Positions 36,241 through 45,502 are shown, counted from the first letter of the stretch. The stretch is DNA of 64,000 nucleotides from Paenibacillus oenotherae (GCF_019443105.1 NZ_JAHZIJ010000010.1:114464-178463), one strand, 5' to 3'. A program made the numbers and translations. The notes: generated by a model from the sequence alone, not told the origin.

Positions 36241-37530
36241 TTATTCCCCTTCCCGATCCGACCAATCCACCAGTGTTTCGAGCAGCACGGACATCAATCC
36301 GCCCATCACCAGTCCATTGCTGACTATTGGGCCGATATAAAGCGGCAATCCGGCGAATGCCTGCGGCGGGACGTTCATAATGCCTATGCCGAGAAGCACA
36401 GGCAGCGCAATCCGATAGACAGTTCGCGTATTCAGCACCATCCCTTGGAAAGCGCGCAGGGACGTCCCGAACATTTGCAAATAAGCGATAAAAAGGACGG
36501 CATACCCGACACTCGGCGGGAGCGTGGAGAAAAATGCCATCATCGGTGGAATCATACCTATCGCAACGATCATTGCCGCCCCGATAACAAATGCCGCCCG
36601 TCTCAATATTCTCGTACTTTCCAGAAAGCCTATGGAAGACGTGAATAAACCGAATGGGATGAGCCCGGATACGGCTGCGCCGACGGAGAACAGCCCGGTT
36701 AACAGAAATGACCGCTTATATTGGCCGTCCGTTGTCTCCTTCCCGTATAATTTTTCGACCGTGCTTAAACATGTGATCGTGTTGGTCATATTAATAATTC
36801 CGACAAAAAATGCAGTCAGTATAATCCCGATCTCCACATGCGGGGCTCCCCAAGGGAACAAGGATAGCAGTGCTCCCCCACCTTCCTGAACAGAAGCATG
36901 AGCCGGAAAAATGCTCGAATACGCGATCCATCCCGCTACAATTCCGATCAGAACGGAGTAGTTGCCGAGCATTCCCCGCCCTTTCAACCCAAGCAGGGCA
37001 ACCAGACAAGCGATACCAATAGATAATAGAGTAACAGGCCAATCAATCCGTCCATTCCCATCCAGGCCAAGCATTCCCTTGAAGAAGGTCAGCGACAGCT
37101 GGACGCTCAATAGAAACAGGAATACCCCCTTTACTGTAGGCGTGAATATCCGCTGCAGCACATGCCCGAAGCCCCAGTAACCTAGAACCATCATCGACAC
37201 GCTGGATAAAATAAATCCTGCTGCCAGTCCGCCTCCCACCTCACTCAAACTTAATCCTACAGCCTCCGCCGAAGCGCATAGATTAAGCGTCAGGCTCCAC
37301 CATACACCGGACAGACCATCCATAACTGCATACCGGTGGCCGAACAGCGCTTGAAGAATACACAATGCTCCTGTCAGAATAAAGGAGCGCTGCAGCACCC
37401 CCGCAATCTCATCCGGCCCCAGATGGAAGGCATGACCGAGCGACAGCGGGACGACAATTGTATTGGTGAAAATATAAAAAAACCACTGCGCGCCCGCTAA
37501 TGTCAGCGTGACCGGATGCTGCTTCAACAT
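36241..37530 (-). CDS. NCS2 family nucleobase/xanthine-uracil permease
   Basis: 429 residues and about 12-14 hydrophobic segments. The start is ATG 37530, overlapping the end of the ankyrin gene. The layout fits the nucleobase:cation symporter-2 family: an N-terminal AGAQWFFYIFTNTIVVPLSLG in helix 1, the TPTVKGVFLFLLSVQL segment, NMTNTITCLSTVEKLYG (equivalent to the NxG/ExxxG region before helix 9) and IPFGLFTSSIGFLESTRILRRAAFVIG. Such proteins import purines or pyrimidines with protons or sodium. The exact base is not predictable. It would be co-transcribed with the ankyrin lipoprotein; the divergent LysR gene is the likely regulator. Confidence 0.85.
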   Translation of the reverse strand: MLKQHPVTLTLAGAQWFFYIFTNTIVVPLSLGHAFHLGPDEIAGVLQRSFILTGALCILQALFGHRYAVMDGLSGVWWSLTLNLCASAEAVGLSLSEVGGGLAAGFILSSVSMMVLGYWGFGHVLQRIFTPTVKGVFLFLLSVQLSLTFFKGMLGLDGNGRIDWPVTLLSIGIACLVALLGLKGRGMLGNYSVLIGIVAGWIAYSSIFPAHASVQEGGGALLSLFPWGAPHVEIGIILTAFFVGIINMTNTITCLSTVEKLYGKETTDGQYKRSFLLTGLFSVGAAVSGLIPFGLFTSSIGFLESTRILRRAAFVIGAAMIVAIGMIPPMMAFFSTLPPSVGYAVLFIAYLQMFGTSLRAFQGMVLNTRTVYRIALPVLLGIGIMNVPPQAFAGLPLYIGPIVSNGLVMGGLMSVLLETLVDWSDREGE

Positions 37531-38276
37531 TTCTCCACCCTATCCGGCGCCTCTTCAATCTGTATTGCTCTCATCCAATGCTTACCGCCTTTTCCTAAGT
37601 TGTATTCATGCGCTCCGCTATTGGACAGCAAGACTTCCATTTCCTCATAGCCCCGTTTGCGAGCGTGCTCCAGCGGCGACACCCCGTCCCCGTCAGCCAC
37701 ATTCACATCCGCTCCATGCTTCACCAGCAGCTCTACAATCCGCTGATGTCGGGGCCCCCCATCACCAAGCAGAATAGCTTCCAGCAAGGCCGTCCAGCCC
37801 AGATTATTCACATGATCGATATTCACAGCAGAGCGTTCCAGCAGTTCCTCGACAATCTCCACATGCCCCCGGTCAGCCGCCGGAATAAGCGCCGTTCCCC
37901 CGTACCGATTCGTTATTGCCGGGTCAGCCCCGGCATCGATCATTAGCTTCACTATGTCCAGCAACCCTTCAGCTCCCGCATAGAGGAGAGGGTTATCCTT
38001 TCGGTCATCCTGGGCATTAATATCTGCACCCGCATCAATCAGCAGCTTCACCGTATCCGGATTGTTGCCATGAGTGGCAGCCATAATTGCTGTCCGGCCC
38101 CGTGCATCACGGGCGTTAATATTCGCGCCCTTCTTGAGCAATTCCAGCACGGCAGCCGAATCACCTTGCTCCGCGTACATAATCAGCTCTCTATCCAACA
38201 TGCTCACATCCTTGTCCCCAGCAGGCTGACAGCCAACAAGAACAAGCAGCAGCACGACTGCAAACTGTCTTACCAT
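37524..38276 (-). CDS. Ankyrin-repeat lipoprotein
   Basis: 250 residues. ATG at 38276 is chosen: AGGAGG lies upstream and it yields a lipoprotein signal peptide (FAVVLLLVLVGC). The mature part has five to six ankyrin repeats (GDSAAVLELLKKGANINARD, GRTAIMAATHGNNPDTVKLL, GWTALLEAILLGDGG, KHGADVNVADGDGVSPLEHA). Ankyrin repeats bind partner proteins; here the binding would be on the outer face of the membrane. It overlaps the permease start by 7 bases, so the two products may act together, but no functional link between the families is established. Confidence 0.88.
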   Translation of the reverse strand: MVRQFAVVLLLVLVGCQPAGDKDVSMLDRELIMYAEQGDSAAVLELLKKGANINARDARGRTAIMAATHGNNPDTVKLLIDAGADINAQDDRKDNPLLYAGAEGLLDIVKLMIDAGADPAITNRYGGTALIPAADRGHVEIVEELLERSAVNIDHVNNLGWTALLEAILLGDGGPRHQRIVELLVKHGADVNVADGDGVSPLEHARKRGYEEMEVLLSNSGAHEYNLGKGGKHWMRAIQIEEAPDRVEKC

Positions 38277-38336
38277 AGCCCTGCACCTCCTGATTGCCCA
38301 TTCTGGCTGCAAGTATGATATCATAGCGCTAGTTAT

Positions 38337-38351
38337 ACGAAAAATATTCGT
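38337..38351. promoter_or_regulatory. LysR-type operator candidate
   Basis: ACGAA-aaata-TTCGT is a 5+5 dyad in the short divergent region between the ankyrin/permease operon and the LysR gene. It has the size and position usual for LysR activators. Confidence 0.45.
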
Positions 38352-38401
38352 TTCGTTGCATTCTCATACGATATGCATATACCAGATGGAGGCGATCCAG
38401 G

Positions 38402-39292
38402 ATGGATCTGAAGCAGTGCCGTTATTTTATTGCCATCGCCGAGGAGCGGCAAATTACTGCAGCGGCAAGAAGGCTGCACATGGCCCAGCCACCGCTCAGC
38501 CAGCAGCTGATGATGATGGAGCGCGAACTGGGCACAGCGTTATTCGAGCGCCTGGGCAGGCATATGGAGCTGACGGATGCCGGGAAGAAGCTCTATGAAT
38601 ATGCCGTCAATATGACCAAATTCATGGAGGAGGCCATCGCAGAGGTCAGAGAAATCGGCGAGGGCATGAGGGGTAAGCTGACCATTGGCGTTAATACGCT
38701 GTCCGATGCGAGACTGCCCGGCCTGCTCCGCACATTTCGCCGCCGCTACCCGAATATCACCTACAAAATTCAGCAGAATGAATCCAGGCAGCTGTGCGCA
38801 TTGCTGGCAGATAGAGCGATTGAGCTTGCGTTGGTGCGTCTTCCCGTGCCGCTTCATGATATCTCTATGCTCCCATTGGAGGAGGAGCCCTTCTATTTCG
38901 CCACAGTGGAGCCGATGGAACTTCCTGAAGACGGGATCGCCTACCGTCAAATCCAATCCCATCCCCTCTTGCTGCCTAGCACGGAAGGGCTGGGATTGTA
39001 TGAGTTCATTATTCAGCAGTTTACAAGCCGCCGGCTCTCTCCCACCATTCTAGGGGAATGCTCCGATATCTCCGTTCTAATGGAGCTGGTCGCCTCCGGG
39101 TTCGGAGCGACGATCATCCCTCAATCCGTGCTCTCGCTGCATAGCGGCCACCGTTTGCACAGCTACCCTTTGCAAGATACGACCGGTCGGAATACCTCCG
39201 CGCTCATCTGGTCCAATAATCATTATTTGTCCAAGCCTGCCCAGCGATTCATCGACCTGGTGAGAGAAAAGAGCGGATCATCCGCTATATAA
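38402..39292 (+). CDS. LysR family transcriptional regulator
   Basis: 296 residues, ATG 38402 with GGAGG nine bases upstream. The N-terminal winged helix-turn-helix is textbook (DLKQCRYFIAIAEERQITAA, ARRLHMAQPPLSQQL, ELGTALFERLGRHMELTDAG). The effector domain starts at about residue 90 (GKLTIGVNTLSDARLP) and runs to the end. It is divergent from the ankyrin lipoprotein/NCS2 permease pair, which is the usual target arrangement for LysR proteins, and a dyad is present between them. The inducer is unknown. Confidence 0.93.
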   Translation: MDLKQCRYFIAIAEERQITAAARRLHMAQPPLSQQLMMMERELGTALFERLGRHMELTDAGKKLYEYAVNMTKFMEEAIAEVREIGEGMRGKLTIGVNTLSDARLPGLLRTFRRRYPNITYKIQQNESRQLCALLADRAIELALVRLPVPLHDISMLPLEEEPFYFATVEPMELPEDGIAYRQIQSHPLLLPSTEGLGLYEFIIQQFTSRRLSPTILGECSDISVLMELVASGFGATIIPQSVLSLHSGHRLHSYPLQDTTGRNTSALIWSNNHYLSKPAQRFIDLVREKSGSSAI

Positions 39293-39295
39293 AAA

Positions 39296-39331
39296 AGAAG
39301 CGCTGGCAGCCCGCAAGCAGCCAGTGCTTCT
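39296..39331. terminator. Bidirectional terminator between LysR and mqnD
   Basis: AGAAGC-x-CTGGC pairs with GCCAG-x-GCTTCT. The minus-strand side is followed by TTTTTT, ending mqnD; the plus-strand side has TCTTCTCTATT, ending the LysR gene. Confidence 0.8.
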
Positions 39332-39343
39332 TCTCTATTGTCA

Positions 39344-40183
39344 TCAACCTCTCAGCGCCGCCAGATCGATCTCCGGCACAAGTCCTTCCTGTGCGGCTCG
39401 GCCAAGCAATGCCTCGACTGCTCTGTACCCTTGCTCACCAAGGTCAGCCGAGAAATGATTCACATACAGCTCGATATGCGCCTGCGCCACTTCCGGGGCA
39501 AGCTCCTGTGCATGCTCCATAATATAGGCAGCAGACGCCTCCGGGTGAGCCCAGGCATATTCCACCGAGGCGCGAATCCAGCCCGTAATAGCGGCCAGAT
39601 CCAGCGTTCGCTTCGCAATGATCGCACCAAGCGGAATCGGCAGATTCGTATCGCTTTCCCACCAGCTGCCAAGGTCGGCCATCAGCTTCAGGCCGTACGA
39701 GGGATACGTGAACCGCGCTTCATGAATGACCAGCCCCGCATCGATGCTGCCTTTCTGGACAGCGGGCATAATCTCATGGAACGGCATAACGATAATTTCG
39801 CCGACACCTCCAGGGACATGCTTCGCCGCCCATAGCCGGAACAGCAGATAGGCCGTCGAGCGCTCGCTCGGAACCGCCACCCGGCGGCCGGACAAAAAGG
39901 AGGGATCATCCGTCCCTCCCTGTCCCGCTGTCAGGACAAGCGGCCCGCAGCCTCGCCCCAATGCGCCGCCGCAGGAGAGCAGCGTATACCGGGACAATGC
40001 CCACGGCAGCGCGGCATAGGATATTTTCAGAATATCCGGTCCGTCCTGTTGTGTCGCCAGATGGTTCGTAATATCAATGTCCGCATAGGTCACATCGAGC
40101 TGCGGAGCCCCGGTAATCAGCCCGTGCGTCCAAGCATGAAAAATAAATGTATCATTGGGACATGGCGAGTAAGCAATCTTCAT
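39344..40183 (-). CDS. mqnD: 1,4-dihydroxy-6-naphthoate synthase (futalosine menaquinone pathway)
   Basis: 279 residues, ATG 40183 behind GGGAGG and overlapping the stop of mqnB (ATGA). The product converts cyclic dehypoxanthine futalosine to 1,4-dihydroxy-6-naphthoate. It has the periplasmic-binding-protein-like fold of MqnA/MqnD, with the signature SPCPNDTFIFHAWTHG at the N-terminus, the DILKISYAALPWALSRY segment, and IDAGLVIHEARFTY carrying the conserved catalytic-region His. Its pairing with mqnB supports the assignment. The other genes of the pathway are not in this window. Confidence 0.93.
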   Translation of the reverse strand: MKIAYSPCPNDTFIFHAWTHGLITGAPQLDVTYADIDITNHLATQQDGPDILKISYAALPWALSRYTLLSCGGALGRGCGPLVLTAGQGGTDDPSFLSGRRVAVPSERSTAYLLFRLWAAKHVPGGVGEIIVMPFHEIMPAVQKGSIDAGLVIHEARFTYPSYGLKLMADLGSWWESDTNLPIPLGAIIAKRTLDLAAITGWIRASVEYAWAHPEASAAYIMEHAQELAPEVAQAHIELYVNHFSADLGEQGYRAVEALLGRAAQEGLVPEIDLAALRG

Positions 40184-40860
40184 GATACAGCCTCCCGTAA
40201 AGCAGCACTGGCCGCTTCCAATACTTCGAGTGCTTCCTTGATTCTCCAGGCGGACCGGTCGCGGGGACCAACCGCATTAGAGATTGTCCTAAGCTCCAGA
40301 AACGGCAATCCTAAGCGCTTTGCCGCTACAGCAGCGCCGTAGCCTTCCATCGCCTCCGCCGCCGCATCCGGATTGCGCCGGATAAGCTCCGACGCTGTCT
40401 CACCCGTACCAGTCACTGTGGATACCGTCAGCACTGCTCCCGTAGAAGCCGGTAAGCCAGCCTGCTTCAATGCCGCCGCCACAGTGTCGGCCAGCGTCAC
40501 GTCCACTGCAATGCACGAGGAGCCAAAGCCAAGCTCGTCCAGGCTGAGGAAGCCTTCCGGCGTCTCCGCTCCCAAGTCTGCCGCAATCACCTTGCTTGCC
40601 ACAACTACCGTCCCTACCGCCGCTCTTCCCTCGAACCCGCCGCCGATCCCTGCGCTTATGACGAGCCGATACCCGCCGGCCGCAAGCGCGGCCGCTGTAC
40701 CTGCCGCCGCCCTGGCTGTACCGACACCAGCTGCCACGACATCGAAGCCAGCAGCGCCGCGAAGTCCGCGCACAACCGCATCCCGCTCCGCCTCTACAGC
40801 CGTTATCACCAGCACTCTATTATTGTTCATACCCAAAGCCTCATTGTTCATTAGCGCCAT
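40180..40860 (-). CDS. mqnB: Futalosine hydrolase (futalosine menaquinone pathway)
   Basis: 226 residues. ATG at 40860 sits 8 bases after AAGGAG; the in-frame ATG at 40866 is too close to it. The enzyme removes hypoxanthine from futalosine. The nucleoside-phosphorylase/MTAN-type fold shows RVLVITAVEAERDAV at the start, VISAGIGGGFEG (base/ribose site), DAAAEAMEGYGAAVAAKRLG (the MEG ribose-binding motif) and FLELRTISNAVGPRDRSAW (Arg-x-Ile-Ser-Asn, the catalytic-Asp region occupied by N in futalosine hydrolases). Translationally coupled to mqnD. The high Ala content is normal for this family. Confidence 0.9.
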   Translation of the reverse strand: MALMNNEALGMNNNRVLVITAVEAERDAVVRGLRGAAGFDVVAAGVGTARAAAGTAAALAAGGYRLVISAGIGGGFEGRAAVGTVVVASKVIAADLGAETPEGFLSLDELGFGSSCIAVDVTLADTVAAALKQAGLPASTGAVLTVSTVTGTGETASELIRRNPDAAAEAMEGYGAAVAAKRLGLPFLELRTISNAVGPRDRSAWRIKEALEVLEAASAALREAVS

Positions 40861-41098
40861 AGCCATATCTCCTTATTGCTGCACTCATGCAATCGCATTT
40901 CTACTGTGTCCCTGATTCCGCCGCGCAGAATCCAAGGAATACGAAATCCAGCTTTTTATAGTGAACCATGAATCATCTAATTTATCAATGCAGGCTCCAT
41001 CCAGACACTTCTCGGTCCGGCGGGTTTCCCATCAACTACGCTCCCAACGTGTACAGTAACTGTCTGCAATCAACAGATCCGGTTCGTAAAGAGAGAGA

Positions 41099-41278
41099 TT
41101 CCTGCGTAAGTGCAGTAATTATGGCTAAAAGAAGCCGTTGAGAGCAGAAAGCCTGTGTAAGTACAGGAATATATGGTCGATCGGGCCGCTATCAGGAAGA
41201 AATGGCGAAATGCCTGCGCTTTGGCAGGCATTCGGTCTTCAACAAGCCGGAACGAGAAAAAGCATGCATTTTCGCAGC
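41099..41278 (+). repeat. Four-hairpin dispersed element, copy A
   Basis: In the 610-base gap between mqnB and the ArsB/NhaD gene. It contains hairpins cctgcgtaagtgcag (41101), gcctgtgtaagtacagg (41151), tgcctgcgctttggcaggca (41211) and agcatgcattttcgcag (41261), at spacings of about 50, 60 and 50 bases. The string GCCGGAACGAG lies between the third and fourth. The rest of the gap (40861-41098, 41279-41478) holds nothing I can support. Confidence 0.75.
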
Positions 41279-41478
41279 AATGTTCAACGTTTACGGCATT
41301 GCTCTCCCCCTCAGCGGGCATCTCGACGAACTCGCATCGCAGGTATCCGACCTTCCTGCCCCCAAATCTGCCTCCTTGTATCTGCCCCAATATTTGCTCC
41401 CAGCATAAAGAGCAGCCGCCCCAGCATAAAATGCTGCAGCAGCTGCCCTCGGTGCAGCTATTAAATGAACCCGCGGAA

Positions 41479-42762
41479 TTACATCAGATAGCGGAGAAAA
41501 ATATAAATGCTCGACAGGAGGATCGATAGCAGCATCAACGGGAACGCGTATTTCAGAAACTTTACGAACGTAATAGGATACCCTTCCTTGGCTGCGAGCC
41601 CTGCTGTAATCAGGTTGGCGCTGGCCCCGATCAAGGTGCCGTTGCCGCCCAGACAAGCGCCCAGCGCGAGGCTCCACCATAGCGGCTCAACATTCTGGAT
41701 GCCCATATTGCCCATCTCTTGAATGAGAGGGATCATCGTAGCCACGAACGGGATGTTGTCCATGAAGGCAGACGCAATCGCGCTCATCCACAGAATCAGC
41801 ATGGACGTCGTAATGGGATCGCCTCCTGTAAGCTCCATCGCTTTCACCGCGAGCGTGCTAATAATGCCCGTGTCCACCAACGCGCCAACCAAGGTGAATA
41901 ATCCGACGAAGAAGAAAATGGTTGTCCACTCTACACTTGTCAGCGCCTCCTCCATTACATGCTCACCGGAGAGCAGCAGCAGTACGAAAGCGCCGACAAG
42001 CGCAATAACCGAGGATTCGACATGCACAATCTGATGCAGGAAGAAGCCGGCAATTGTTAGCCCGAGAATGATCAGACAGCGAATCAGCATCTTCCGATCC
42101 GTAATAATCCCCTTCAGCTCGATCGCCATAATCCCTTTCTTATATTCATCCGTTGTCCGGATTTGCTTGCGGAACAGCAGAACGAACAGCGGAAGATGAA
42201 CCAGCATAACGATGATGGCAATCGGCGTCAAATTCTCTATGAAGGCCATGAAGGTCAGCTCTTGCACCGCACTGCCAATCATAATATTAGGCGGATCGCC
42301 GATTAAGGTCGCTGTGCCGCCGATATTGGATGCCAGAATTTGCGAGAACAAGTAAGGGAACGGATTGACGCGCAGCTGTCGCGTAATGCTGAAGGTGACC
42401 GGAACGATCAGCAGCACCGTTGTTACATTATCCAGAAACGCGGAGCCGAAAGCCGTAATCGCGGCGAGTGCGACCAATATTTTCACCGGATCGCCTTTCG
42501 CCTTCTGGGCCGCTACAATCGCAATATACTTGAATAACCCTGTCTTGGCCGTGACACTTACGATGATCATCATTCCGATAAGCAATCCCAGCGTATTGAA
42601 GTCGATATGATGGCTGATGGCATCGTCAACGCTCACAATGCCGAGCAGCAGCACAAGCAGTCCGCCCAGCATCGCCACGATTGTACGGTGTACCTTCTCC
42701 GCAATAATCATTGCATAGGTAATCAGAAAAACCGCAATGGCCAGTATAGCCTGTTGTTCCAC
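41479..42762 (-). CDS. ArsB/NhaD family ion transporter
   Basis: 427 residues with about 11 membrane segments. It belongs to the ion-transporter superfamily that includes ArsB, NhaD and the human P protein. Marks of the family are duplicated re-entrant motifs: FGSAFLDNVTTVLLIVPVTF and NIGGTATLIGDPPNIMIGSA in the first half, SAFMDNIPFVATMIPLI and CLGGNGTLIGASANLITAGL in the second. The substrate could be Na+/H+ or an organic anion; the (T/N)GTLIGxxxN motifs do not settle it. It lies 72 bases after the class II aldolase gene on the same strand and may be the last gene of the acid-sugar cluster, but it could also be independent. Confidence 0.85.
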   Translation of the reverse strand: MEQQAILAIAVFLITYAMIIAEKVHRTIVAMLGGLLVLLLGIVSVDDAISHHIDFNTLGLLIGMMIIVSVTAKTGLFKYIAIVAAQKAKGDPVKILVALAAITAFGSAFLDNVTTVLLIVPVTFSITRQLRVNPFPYLFSQILASNIGGTATLIGDPPNIMIGSAVQELTFMAFIENLTPIAIIVMLVHLPLFVLLFRKQIRTTDEYKKGIMAIELKGIITDRKMLIRCLIILGLTIAGFFLHQIVHVESSVIALVGAFVLLLLSGEHVMEEALTSVEWTTIFFFVGLFTLVGALVDTGIISTLAVKAMELTGGDPITTSMLILWMSAIASAFMDNIPFVATMIPLIQEMGNMGIQNVEPLWWSLALGACLGGNGTLIGASANLITAGLAAKEGYPITFVKFLKYAFPLMLLSILLSSIYIFLRYLM

Positions 42763-42834
42763 GCCTTGACTCCCCCTTGCTTACTGATACTCCTCTCATC
42801 GAGTATCCACTACGATAGAATACAGCAGAGTACG

Positions 42835-43497
42835 TTAGAAATTCCAGTTCCTTTTTGGCTTATAGCCCGCATTCTCGACAAAATCCCGCTCTGTCTCAAG
42901 AGGAAGACCTGCCATCGGAATAGCTGCGGATTGCGACACGATCAGCATCCGGCAGGCCATCTCCAATGTTTGCAGCGCCATGCGCGCCTCCCGAATCGAA
43001 GTATCATAGACCAGTACTCCATGGTTCTCCAGCAGGAGAACATTCGCCAGCTTCGCCTTTTCGCGAACCCCTTCTCCCAACGCCTCGCTGCCGGGATGGC
43101 AGTAGGGGACACGTTCTACCTTTTCAAGGTAATACATCGTTTCGACGAACCAATTGGAAGGGATCTCGATCTTGGAGCTGGCGACGAGCGTACTGTAAAA
43201 GGGTGAAGCGTGCAGCACAGCTCCGATCTCCGGCCGGTTCTCATAGATCGCCCGGTGCATCGGTGTTTCCTTGGACGGCTTGCGGCCCTCTGAATGACAG
43301 GTCTGGCCCGAGAGGCCGCATTCGATCAAATCCTCGTCGTCCAACTCGCCAAGAAAGGTTCCGCTTGCCGTTATCAGGTAGCGGTCACCCTCTGTTCTTG
43401 CGCTAATATTGCCAGCATTGCCCCAAGCCAGCTCGTACTGCATCATATATTTTCCGGTATGCTGTAATTCTTGTCTTACTACCTCTTTATTCGGCAT
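42835..43497 (-). CDS. Class II aldolase/adducin family protein
   Basis: 220 residues. The family includes L-fuculose-phosphate aldolase and 3-oxo-tetronate-4-phosphate decarboxylase (OtnC), zinc enzymes acting on phosphorylated sugars. Visible are WGNAGNISARTEGDRYLITASG (substrate loop; key residues GNISAR and TASG), a pocket acid in SKETPMHRAIYE, and a zinc His in LLENHGVLVYD. The usual His-x-His pair is here LHASPFYS, so the second His is replaced by Ser. This occurs in some family members but may alter metal binding. It lies between the TRAP transporter and the ArsB/NhaD gene; a hairpin stands in front. A role in processing a product of the RLP pathway is inferred from position. Confidence 0.82.
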   Translation of the reverse strand: MPNKEVVRQELQHTGKYMMQYELAWGNAGNISARTEGDRYLITASGTFLGELDDEDLIECGLSGQTCHSEGRKPSKETPMHRAIYENRPEIGAVLHASPFYSTLVASSKIEIPSNWFVETMYYLEKVERVPYCHPGSEALGEGVREKAKLANVLLLENHGVLVYDTSIREARMALQTLEMACRMLIVSQSAAIPMAGLPLETERDFVENAGYKPKRNWNF

Positions 43498-43533
43498 TAG
43501 TAAGTTTCTCCTCCATTATATCGCCTGATAGAC

Positions 43534-43557
43534 GGAAAGGCCGCAGCGCGGCCTTCC
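43534..43557 (-). terminator. Intercistronic hairpin between dctM and the aldolase gene
   Basis: GGAAGGCCGC-gct-GCGGCCTTTCC is a near-perfect GC-rich stem on the minus strand, without a good T-run. It could lower or stabilise downstream message rather than end it. Confidence 0.5.
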
Positions 43558-43591
43558 CAAGAGCAATGAAATTATGCGATTCATCGCTATC

Positions 43592-44866
43592 CTATTTCAG
43601 CAGATTAGGGATGAACATTGAAATTTGCGGGATATAGGTAATCATGAGCAAGGTGATTAGAAGCACCACATAGAACGGGAGCATCCCTCGTGTGATCTGC
43701 ACCAGATTGATCTTGGCAAGCTGTGACGATATGAACAAATTGATGCCAAGCGGCGGTGTACACATGCCGAGCGCCAGGTTAACGATCATAATGATACCGA
43801 AGTGGACCGGATCAATACCGAGCTGAACCGCAACCGGAACGAGAAGCGGCGCAAGAATAATAATGGATGCGTTCGTCTCCATGAACATGCCGACAACTAG
43901 CAGGAACAGGTTGACCAGCAGCAGGAATACGTAAGGATTATCAGAGATGCCGATGAAGAATTCAGCCACATCCTGCGGAATGCCTTCCCGCGTCAGAATC
44001 CAGCCGAACAAGCCTGCGCTTGCCAGAATGAACATGATCGCGGATGTCGTCACGACCGATGTGGTCAAGACATGCATCACTTGCTTGAGCTTAATTTCAC
44101 GATAGATGAGTACACCTACAATAAATGCGTAGCCTACGGCAACACCTGCCGCTTCGGTTGGCGTAAAGTAACCGCCGTAGATCCCCCCGAGAATGATAAC
44201 GGGCATGAGCAAGGCCAGGAAGGATTCCTTGAACGCCTGCCAAAGCTCTTTGCCGGTCTTGCGGGTTTCCTTGGCGTAGCCGCGTTTCTTCGCTATGATG
44301 AACACCGTAATAATAAGAGAAAGTCCGATCAGAATACCCGGCACGAAGCCGGCCATGAACAAATCGCCGATCGAGGTTTCTGTCGAGATTCCGTAGAGTA
44401 TCAGTGGTATGCTTGGCGGAATAATAACGCCGAGCTCACCCGATACGGATTGCACAGCACCGGTAAAGTTCCGGTGATAGCCGCGTGAGATCATGGCAGG
44501 AATCAGTATGCTTCCCAGCGCTGCAGTCGTAGCTGCACTAGAGCCCGAGATAGCCGCAAAGAACATCGATGTCACAACCGTAACGATAGCCAGTCCACCC
44601 GAGAAATGCCCGGTCAGCGCATTGGCGAAATTAACGAGCCTTCTGGATATTCCGCCGTATTCCATCAACACTCCTGCAAGGACGAAGAACGGAATGGACA
44701 TAATCGGGAATGAATCGATCGAGGTGAAGGACCGCTGCACCAAAACGATAAGCGGTGTTCCGCCATCCCACCAGATCGCTACAGCAGCCGCAAGCCCCAT
44801 AGAGATCGCAATCGGGATGCCAAGCGCGAAGAAGATCAGAAGGAATGCAAATAATATGATACCCAT
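43592..44866 (-). CDS. dctM: TRAP transporter large permease, DctM subunit
   Basis: 424 residues and about 12 membrane helices. The start ATG 44866 shares its A with the stop of dctQ (TAATG). Typical DctM stretches are visible: FFVLAGVLMEYGGISRRLVNFA (key GxLMExGGISRRLVxFA), TAALGSILIPAM, GVIIPPSIPLILYGISTE, FTPTEAAGVAVGYAF and LGMCTPPLGINLFI. It forms the sodium-driven transport channel of the tripartite system with the DctQ subunit and the binding protein DctP. The substrate is likely an organic acid or acid sugar, judged from the catabolic genes around it. Confidence 0.95.
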   Translation of the reverse strand: MGIILFAFLLIFFALGIPIAISMGLAAAVAIWWDGGTPLIVLVQRSFTSIDSFPIMSIPFFVLAGVLMEYGGISRRLVNFANALTGHFSGGLAIVTVVTSMFFAAISGSSAATTAALGSILIPAMISRGYHRNFTGAVQSVSGELGVIIPPSIPLILYGISTETSIGDLFMAGFVPGILIGLSLIITVFIIAKKRGYAKETRKTGKELWQAFKESFLALLMPVIILGGIYGGYFTPTEAAGVAVGYAFIVGVLIYREIKLKQVMHVLTTSVVTTSAIMFILASAGLFGWILTREGIPQDVAEFFIGISDNPYVFLLLVNLFLLVVGMFMETNASIIILAPLLVPVAVQLGIDPVHFGIIMIVNLALGMCTPPLGINLFISSQLAKINLVQITRGMLPFYVVLLITLLMITYIPQISMFIPNLLK

Positions 44867-45390
44867 TACAGATTCTCCCCCTTCTTCAGCACTTCTGCCA
44901 CTTCAGAGGTCTCAACATGCTCGTTCGTCAGCAGCTCGATAATGACAGCGATTGCATTAATAATCATCAGCAGTGCGCCGATTGGTATTGCCATATAGGG
45001 AATATCCATTGAGATTCCTATACCTGCTGATACCTGACGCTGAACGATTTCAAGCATATCAATTCCTTGTACAAGTAAAATGATAAAGAATACGATGGAA
45101 ATGAGCATAATCGCAACCTTTAGCATTTTACGCACATTCGGTTTCAAGTACTCCGGCAGTATTTCAATAGCGATCATGCGATGATGCCGCAATGCTAGTG
45201 AAGATCCCAGGAACACCGTATAAACCATTAAGTAGCGTGCCGCTTCTTCAGACCAGGTAAGCGGAATTTCAAGCACGAATCGGCATACAATCTGAGCAAT
45301 AATAATGATCGACATAACGGCGAGCATAATGCCTACAATGTAACCCACTATTTTATTCAGAACGTCAACGCATTTCATTGCTGTCTGCAT
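44866..45390 (-). CDS. dctQ: TRAP transporter small permease, DctQ subunit
   Basis: 174 residues with four membrane helices (VGYIVGIMLAVMSIIIIAQI, the ARYLMVYTVFLGSSLAL segment, LKVAIMLISIVFFIILLVQG, PYMAIPIGALLMIINAIAVI). The DctQ mark LTWSEEAARYL, followed by a charged HHRMIAIE, is present. It is the small membrane partner of DctM, directly upstream with a one-base overlap, and stands 112 bases after the binding-protein gene. Confidence 0.94.
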   Translation of the reverse strand: MQTAMKCVDVLNKIVGYIVGIMLAVMSIIIIAQIVCRFVLEIPLTWSEEAARYLMVYTVFLGSSLALRHHRMIAIEILPEYLKPNVRKMLKVAIMLISIVFFIILLVQGIDMLEIVQRQVSAGIGISMDIPYMAIPIGALLMIINAIAVIIELLTNEHVETSEVAEVLKKGENL

Positions 45391-45436
45391 GGATGAACCT
45401 CCTGTTTGACGTTATCTATCCTTACATAAGGCACAA

Positions 45437-45486
45437 GCGCGTCGGTGCTTGGAATACGCTGATTCTATGATGTGAGCACCGGCGCG
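45437..45486 (-). terminator. Long hairpin between dctP and dctQ
   Basis: CGCGCCGGTGCT pairs with AGCACCGACGCG across 25 bases, with one mismatch. Such hairpins after a binding-protein gene commonly protect its message and give more DctP than permease. There is no T-run. Confidence 0.5.
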
Positions 45487-45502
45487 GCCTGCCTGACTTG
45501 CC

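Noticed and set aside
41099-41278. Element copies as CRISPR or as simple terminators
   Set aside because: The hairpins differ in sequence within a copy, spacing is conserved between copies rather than within, and no T-runs follow.
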